From assembly GCA_016946835.1 (NCBI GenBank), contig JACVTC010000008.1:1289001-1302500 (forward strand): 13,500 nucleotides of DNA, given 5' to 3'. Position numbers and translations under genes: made by a program. Below the pieces are notes generated by a model. It was not told the origin of the DNA, searched no databases, and was given only the letters and a program-made list of their open reading frames with translations. Position 1 is the first letter of the stretch; every line of letters begins with the position of its first letter. Below are positions 10,229-13,500 of the stretch, in pieces. The stretch is from Neocallimastix lanati (nom. inval.) (Eukaryota; Neocallimastigomycota; Neocallimastigomycetes; Neocallimastigales; Neocallimastigaceae).

Positions 10229-10404
10229 AATGTAATACAAAATGTGTATATAAAGTACATAAAATATAAAATAAAATAAATAAATTTTAATTAATCTTAA
10301 TGTAAATAATAATTTATAATAATTTATAATATACATTTTTTTTTTACGTTCAATAGTATTCATTAATATTTTTTCTTTTTTTTTTTTATATTTTGTATTA
10401 CATT
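10229..10404. repeat. 15-bp inverted repeat downstream of the tRNA-like relic
   Basis: aatgtaatacaaaat (10229-10243) and attttgtattacatt (10390-10404) are exact reverse complements about 146 bp apart. Imperfect relatives lie at about 10168-10190 and 10210-10222. This could be a small foldback element. Confidence 0.5.
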
Positions 10405-10897
10405 GCTATTTATTTAAAAGAAACTAATAATATATAAATAATATATGGATAATATATTATAAATATGTTACAAATATATTTGATCAAAAAAAAAATTTAT
10501 TGAAAAAAAAAGGTTTACGTTTACCATAAAAAGAATAATTAGATTAATAGTAATAATAAAAAGGATATTTTATATTTAACAATATTATAATAATAATTTA
10601 TGGTTTATAATTATGTTAAATTTTATTAATATTTTATGATAAAGAGTTTTCTAGCACTTTAATTTATTATTCTTCATTTAAATTTATATATCGTTACTAA
10701 TACATTATGGCATATACATTAATATGATTAAAATAAATATTTCAATACATTTTACACATATTTTATACATTTTACATATTTTTATATATTCTAATATATA
10801 AAAAAAACTTTCTAGTAAATTATAATAATAAGAACTTCGAAATAATTATAATAATCTATAAATAATATATAATTATATAATTATATTAATTATAGTG

Positions 10898-10926
<29 letters not shown>
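10898..10926. repeat. Run of 29 A upstream of hsp60
   Basis: An A tract about 235 bp before the hsp60 start codon. Rigid poly(dA:dT) tracts can exclude nucleosomes from promoters in yeasts; a similar role here is inference. Confidence 0.85.
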
Positions 10927-10928
<2 letters not shown>

Positions 10929-11065
10929 AAATAAAAAAGTACAATAATATATATATATTTTTTTTCTTCGCTTGCACAAAAATTTAAATAGATTTTAATT
11001 AATATAATCTTTTTTTTTTATATTAATAATTATAGAAAGAAAGATAAAAATTAAAAATAGAATTT

Positions 11066-11162
11066 AAATATATATATATATATTACCTTATATTTTTATT
11101 TATTTGTTGTTATTTTTCTGTTATTTTTAAATTTATTTTAAATTGTTGTATAGTAAATCAAA
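11066..11162 (+). promoter_or_regulatory. Probable hsp60 core promoter and leader
   Basis: A TATA-like alternating stretch (about 11068-11083) lies some 80 to 95 bp before the start codon and is followed by T-rich DNA and the leader aaatcaaaatg. The A at -3 favours translation from this ATG. I found no clean array of inverted GAA/TTC units, so heat-shock control cannot be read from the sequence. In DNA this A/T-rich a TATA match is weak evidence. Confidence 0.35.
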
Positions 11163-11501
11163 ATGTTATCTTTAAAAAAAGGAACTTCAAAAATTATTTG
11201 TCAAAATATCTTAAAGAATAGTTTAAATGGCTCTGTTAGTTTAGCTTCAAAAACTTTATTAAGTAGACGTAATTATGGAACTAAAGAAATTTTATTTTCA
11301 GAAGAGGGTAGAGCTAAATTAGCTAATGGTGTAAATACTTTAGCTAAGGCTGTTTCTGTTACCTTAGGTCCAAAGGGAAGAAATGTTTTAATTGGTAATA
11401 AATTTAAAATGAATTATAAATATTAATAAATAAAGAATATTAAATGAATTTTATTTTTTTAATTATTAAAATATATACAATCAAAAAAAATATTAAAATA
11501 G

Positions 11502-11545
<44 letters not shown>

Positions 11546-13500
11546 ATTCATATAATAAATCATTATTATTATTTTTTCTTTTCAAATTAAATACCAATAT
11601 TAAACTATTTAAATAAAATTAAAAAGATAATCAATATGGTTTACCAAAAATTACTAAAGATGGTGTTACTGTAGCTAAGTCAGTTGTTTTAAAGGATAAA
11701 TTTGAAAATTTAGGTGCTAGAATTGTTCAAGATGTAGCTATTAAAACAAATGATTATGCTGGTGATGGTACTACTACTGCTACTGGTATATATCGAAGTT
11801 TTCATTTGAAATTTACAAAAAAAAAAAAAGAAATATTTTAATTAAAAATGAAAATGAATTTTAATTAATTGATTTATATTGAAAAACGATAAATATATAT
11901 TTTTTAATAAATAAAATTAATATAAATAGTTTTAGCTCGTGCTATTTTTGCTGAAGGTTTAAAAAATGTTCAAGCTGGTATAAACCCAATGGATTTACGT
12001 AAGGGTGTTCAAATGGCTGTTGATGAAGTCGTTAAATTTTTAAAAGAAAATAAGCAAGAAATTAAAACTAAGAAGGAAATTGCTCAAGTTGGTACTATTT
12101 CTGCTAATAACGATAAACATATCGGTAACATGTTAGCTGAAGCTATGGAAAGAGTTGGTAAGGATGGTGTTATTACTATTCAAGAAGGAAAGACTATGAA
12201 AGATGAATTAGTTGTTACCAAGGGTAACTATTAAATTAATAATTTTATTATAAGATTAATTATGTGCTATTTATGAGCTATATATATATATATATATATT
12301 TTTATATTTTATAATTATTGACTTTATTTAAATTTATTTAATAAATATACTAATTGTTTAAATGAAATTTTTATTTTTATTTTTATTTTTATTTATTTTT
12401 TTTTTTTTTTTTATTTACATGTTATTTTTTATATTTAAAAATTTTGAAAATGTAAACTTTAATTTTATTTATATTATTATACATTTCGTTATACTTTATG
12501 ATATATATATATAATAAATAATTTGTTCTATAATTAGGTATGCGTTTCAACAGACAAGGTTTCATTTCCTCATACTTCATTACTGATATTAAGAAGCAAA
12601 AATGTGAATTCAAGAACCCACTTATTTTAATTTACGATCAAAGAATTTCTGCTATTCAAGATGTTATTCCAGCTTTAGAAATTGCTGCTGAAAACCGTAG
12701 ACCAATTTTAATTGTTGCTGAAGATATTGAAGGTGAAGCTTTAGCTGCCTGTATCTTAAACAAGATTAGAGGTCAAGTTCAAGTTTGTTGTGTCAGATCA
12801 CCAAGTTTCGGTGATAATAGAAGAGAAACTATTAAAGATTTAGGTATTTTAGTTAAAGGTAATGTTTTCAATAATGATGTTGAAAATACTCTTGACAAAG
12901 TTGAACTCGGTATGTTAGGTACTTGTGATACCGTTACTGTTACCAAGGATGAAACTGTTTTCATTAATGGTGCTGGTTCTAAGGAAGAAATTGAAAAAAG
13001 ATGCAATGCTATCAGAGAATTAATTGCAACCACAACTTCTGATTTCGAAAAGAAGAACTTAAAGGAACGTTTAGCTAAACTTTCTGGTGGTGTTGCCTTA
13101 ATTAAGGTTGGTGGTGTTTCTGAAGTTGATGTTAATGAAAAGATTGATAGATTTGTTGATGCATTATGTGCTACTCAAGCTGCTATTGAAGAAGGAATTG
13201 TTCCAGGTGGTGGTACAGCTTTACTTAAGGCATCAAAGGTTTTAGAAAAACTTCATTCTGATTCATTTGATGTTCAATTAGGTATTGATATTGTTAAGAA
13301 GGCCATTAAGGTTCCAATCCAAACTATTGTTAACAATGCTGGTAGTGAAGGTGCTGTTGTTGCTGAAACTATTTACAACAGTTTTAAGGTTGATGGTGTT
13401 AAGGAAGTTACTCCTGTTGATCAATACGAACCATTCTCTTATGGTTATGATGCTTACAACAACAGATATTGTGATATGATTAAAGAAGGTATTATCGATC
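11163..13500 (+). CDS. Mitochondrial-type chaperonin Hsp60, four exons, 3' end cut off
   Basis: Exons are 11163-11394, 11627-11785, 11930-12223 and 12538-13500. They join in frame to 549 codons, and the C-terminus (a few dozen residues by family length) lies outside the window. Hsp60 forms the double-ring ATP-driven chamber that folds imported proteins in mitochondria, or in hydrogenosomes of anaerobic fungi. Residues 1-38 look like a matrix-targeting presequence: basic and hydroxylated, with no acidic residue, and RRNY just before the mature start. Seen in the mature protein: TLGPKGR (67-73) and ITKDGVTVA (86-94) of the nucleotide pocket, GDGTTTATV (123-131, Asp124 equivalent to GroEL Asp87), apical [18 protein letters not shown] (307-324), Asp436 (GroEL Asp398) and the chaperonin signature [12 protein letters not shown] (443-454). 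The usual apical PGFGD motif reads PSFGD. Exon 4 is rich in GGT, GTT and AAG codons, as in highly expressed genes. Confidence 0.95.
11395..11626 (+). other. hsp60 intron 1
   Basis: A 232-bp phase-1 intron runs from gtaata to aaaaag. Splicing joins G to AT, giving the sequence [17 protein letters not shown], which restores the conserved chaperonin nucleotide-pocket region. Retention would add NKFKMNYKY and then a stop. It contains a 38-T run. Confidence 0.9.
11504..11541 (+). repeat. Run of 38 T inside hsp60 intron 1
   Basis: This is the longest homopolymer in the window. It ends about 85 bases before the acceptor, so it is not a standard adjacent polypyrimidine tract. Confidence 0.9.
11786..11929 (+). 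other. hsp60 intron 2
   Basis: A 144-bp phase-1 intron runs from gtatat to aaatag. Joining gives [15 protein letters not shown], the expected conserved run. A second possible acceptor at tttag, six bases later, would keep the frame but delete the conserved Val-Leu, so the first is preferred. Confidence 0.9.
12224..12537 (+). other. hsp60 intron 3
   Basis: A 314-bp phase-1 intron runs from gtaact to aattag. Joining restores Gly229-Met230 in [13 protein letters not shown], the expected sequence at the entry to the apical domain. It contains an AT dinucleotide run (about 12280-12300) and T-rich DNA at about 12380-12412. Retention gives a stop two codons after the exon. Confidence 0.92.

Noticed and set aside
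10810-10845. Heat-shock element before hsp60
   Set aside because: ttctagtaa and gaacttcgaa resemble GAA/TTC units but do not have the required spacing for an array.
12422-12613. Minus-strand open frame across intron 3 and exon 4
   Set aside because: It overlaps an exon with clear Hsp60 homology and has no conserved features.
12779-13479. Open frames in other frames of hsp60 exon 4 (12779-13033 minus, 13285-13479 plus)
   Set aside because: These are shadows of the conserved chaperonin coding frame.

Overview
The window looks like nuclear DNA from an extremely AT-rich eukaryote. Intergenic DNA is almost all A/T, with homopolymer runs of 20 to 38 bases and AAAT/TAA microsatellites. Coding regions favour A/T-ending codons, and one gene is split by short GT-AG introns. 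The two recognisable conserved enzymes resemble fungal proteins: a Met17-type sulfhydrylase and a mitochondrial-type Hsp60 with a targeting presequence. Together these traits best fit an anaerobic gut fungus (Neocallimastigomycota), where this Hsp60 would act in the hydrogenosome. That assignment is inference; another AT-rich protist such as a dictyostelid is not excluded.

Layout. Positions 1-2526 form a large inverted repeat: two arms of 804 bp with no mismatch found, around a 918-bp unique spacer. Each arm carries the same 109-codon gene for a small YqfO/NIF3-like domain protein, and the two copies point outward. Positions 2527-4345 are intergenic apart from a GC-richer island at about 3430-3870 with a long hairpin and a short ORF of unknown origin. 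Positions 4346-5626 (minus strand) hold an intronless O-acetylhomoserine sulfhydrylase gene. Positions 5627-11162 are a 5.5-kb stretch without a recognisable protein gene. It holds microsatellites, homopolymers, short inverted and tandem repeats, and one degenerate tRNA-Met(CAT)-like relic near 10021. Positions 11163-13500 hold four exons (three introns) of an hsp60 gene whose last codons lie beyond the window.

The genes do not form a pathway. The sulfhydrylase makes homocysteine for methionine/cysteine metabolism, Hsp60 folds imported organelle proteins, and the small YqfO-like protein has no established role. No virus, CRISPR array, complete transposase or intact RNA gene was recognised. 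The strongest candidate for something unusual is the perfect gene-bearing inverted repeat, which is either a very recent or gene-converted duplication or an assembly artefact.
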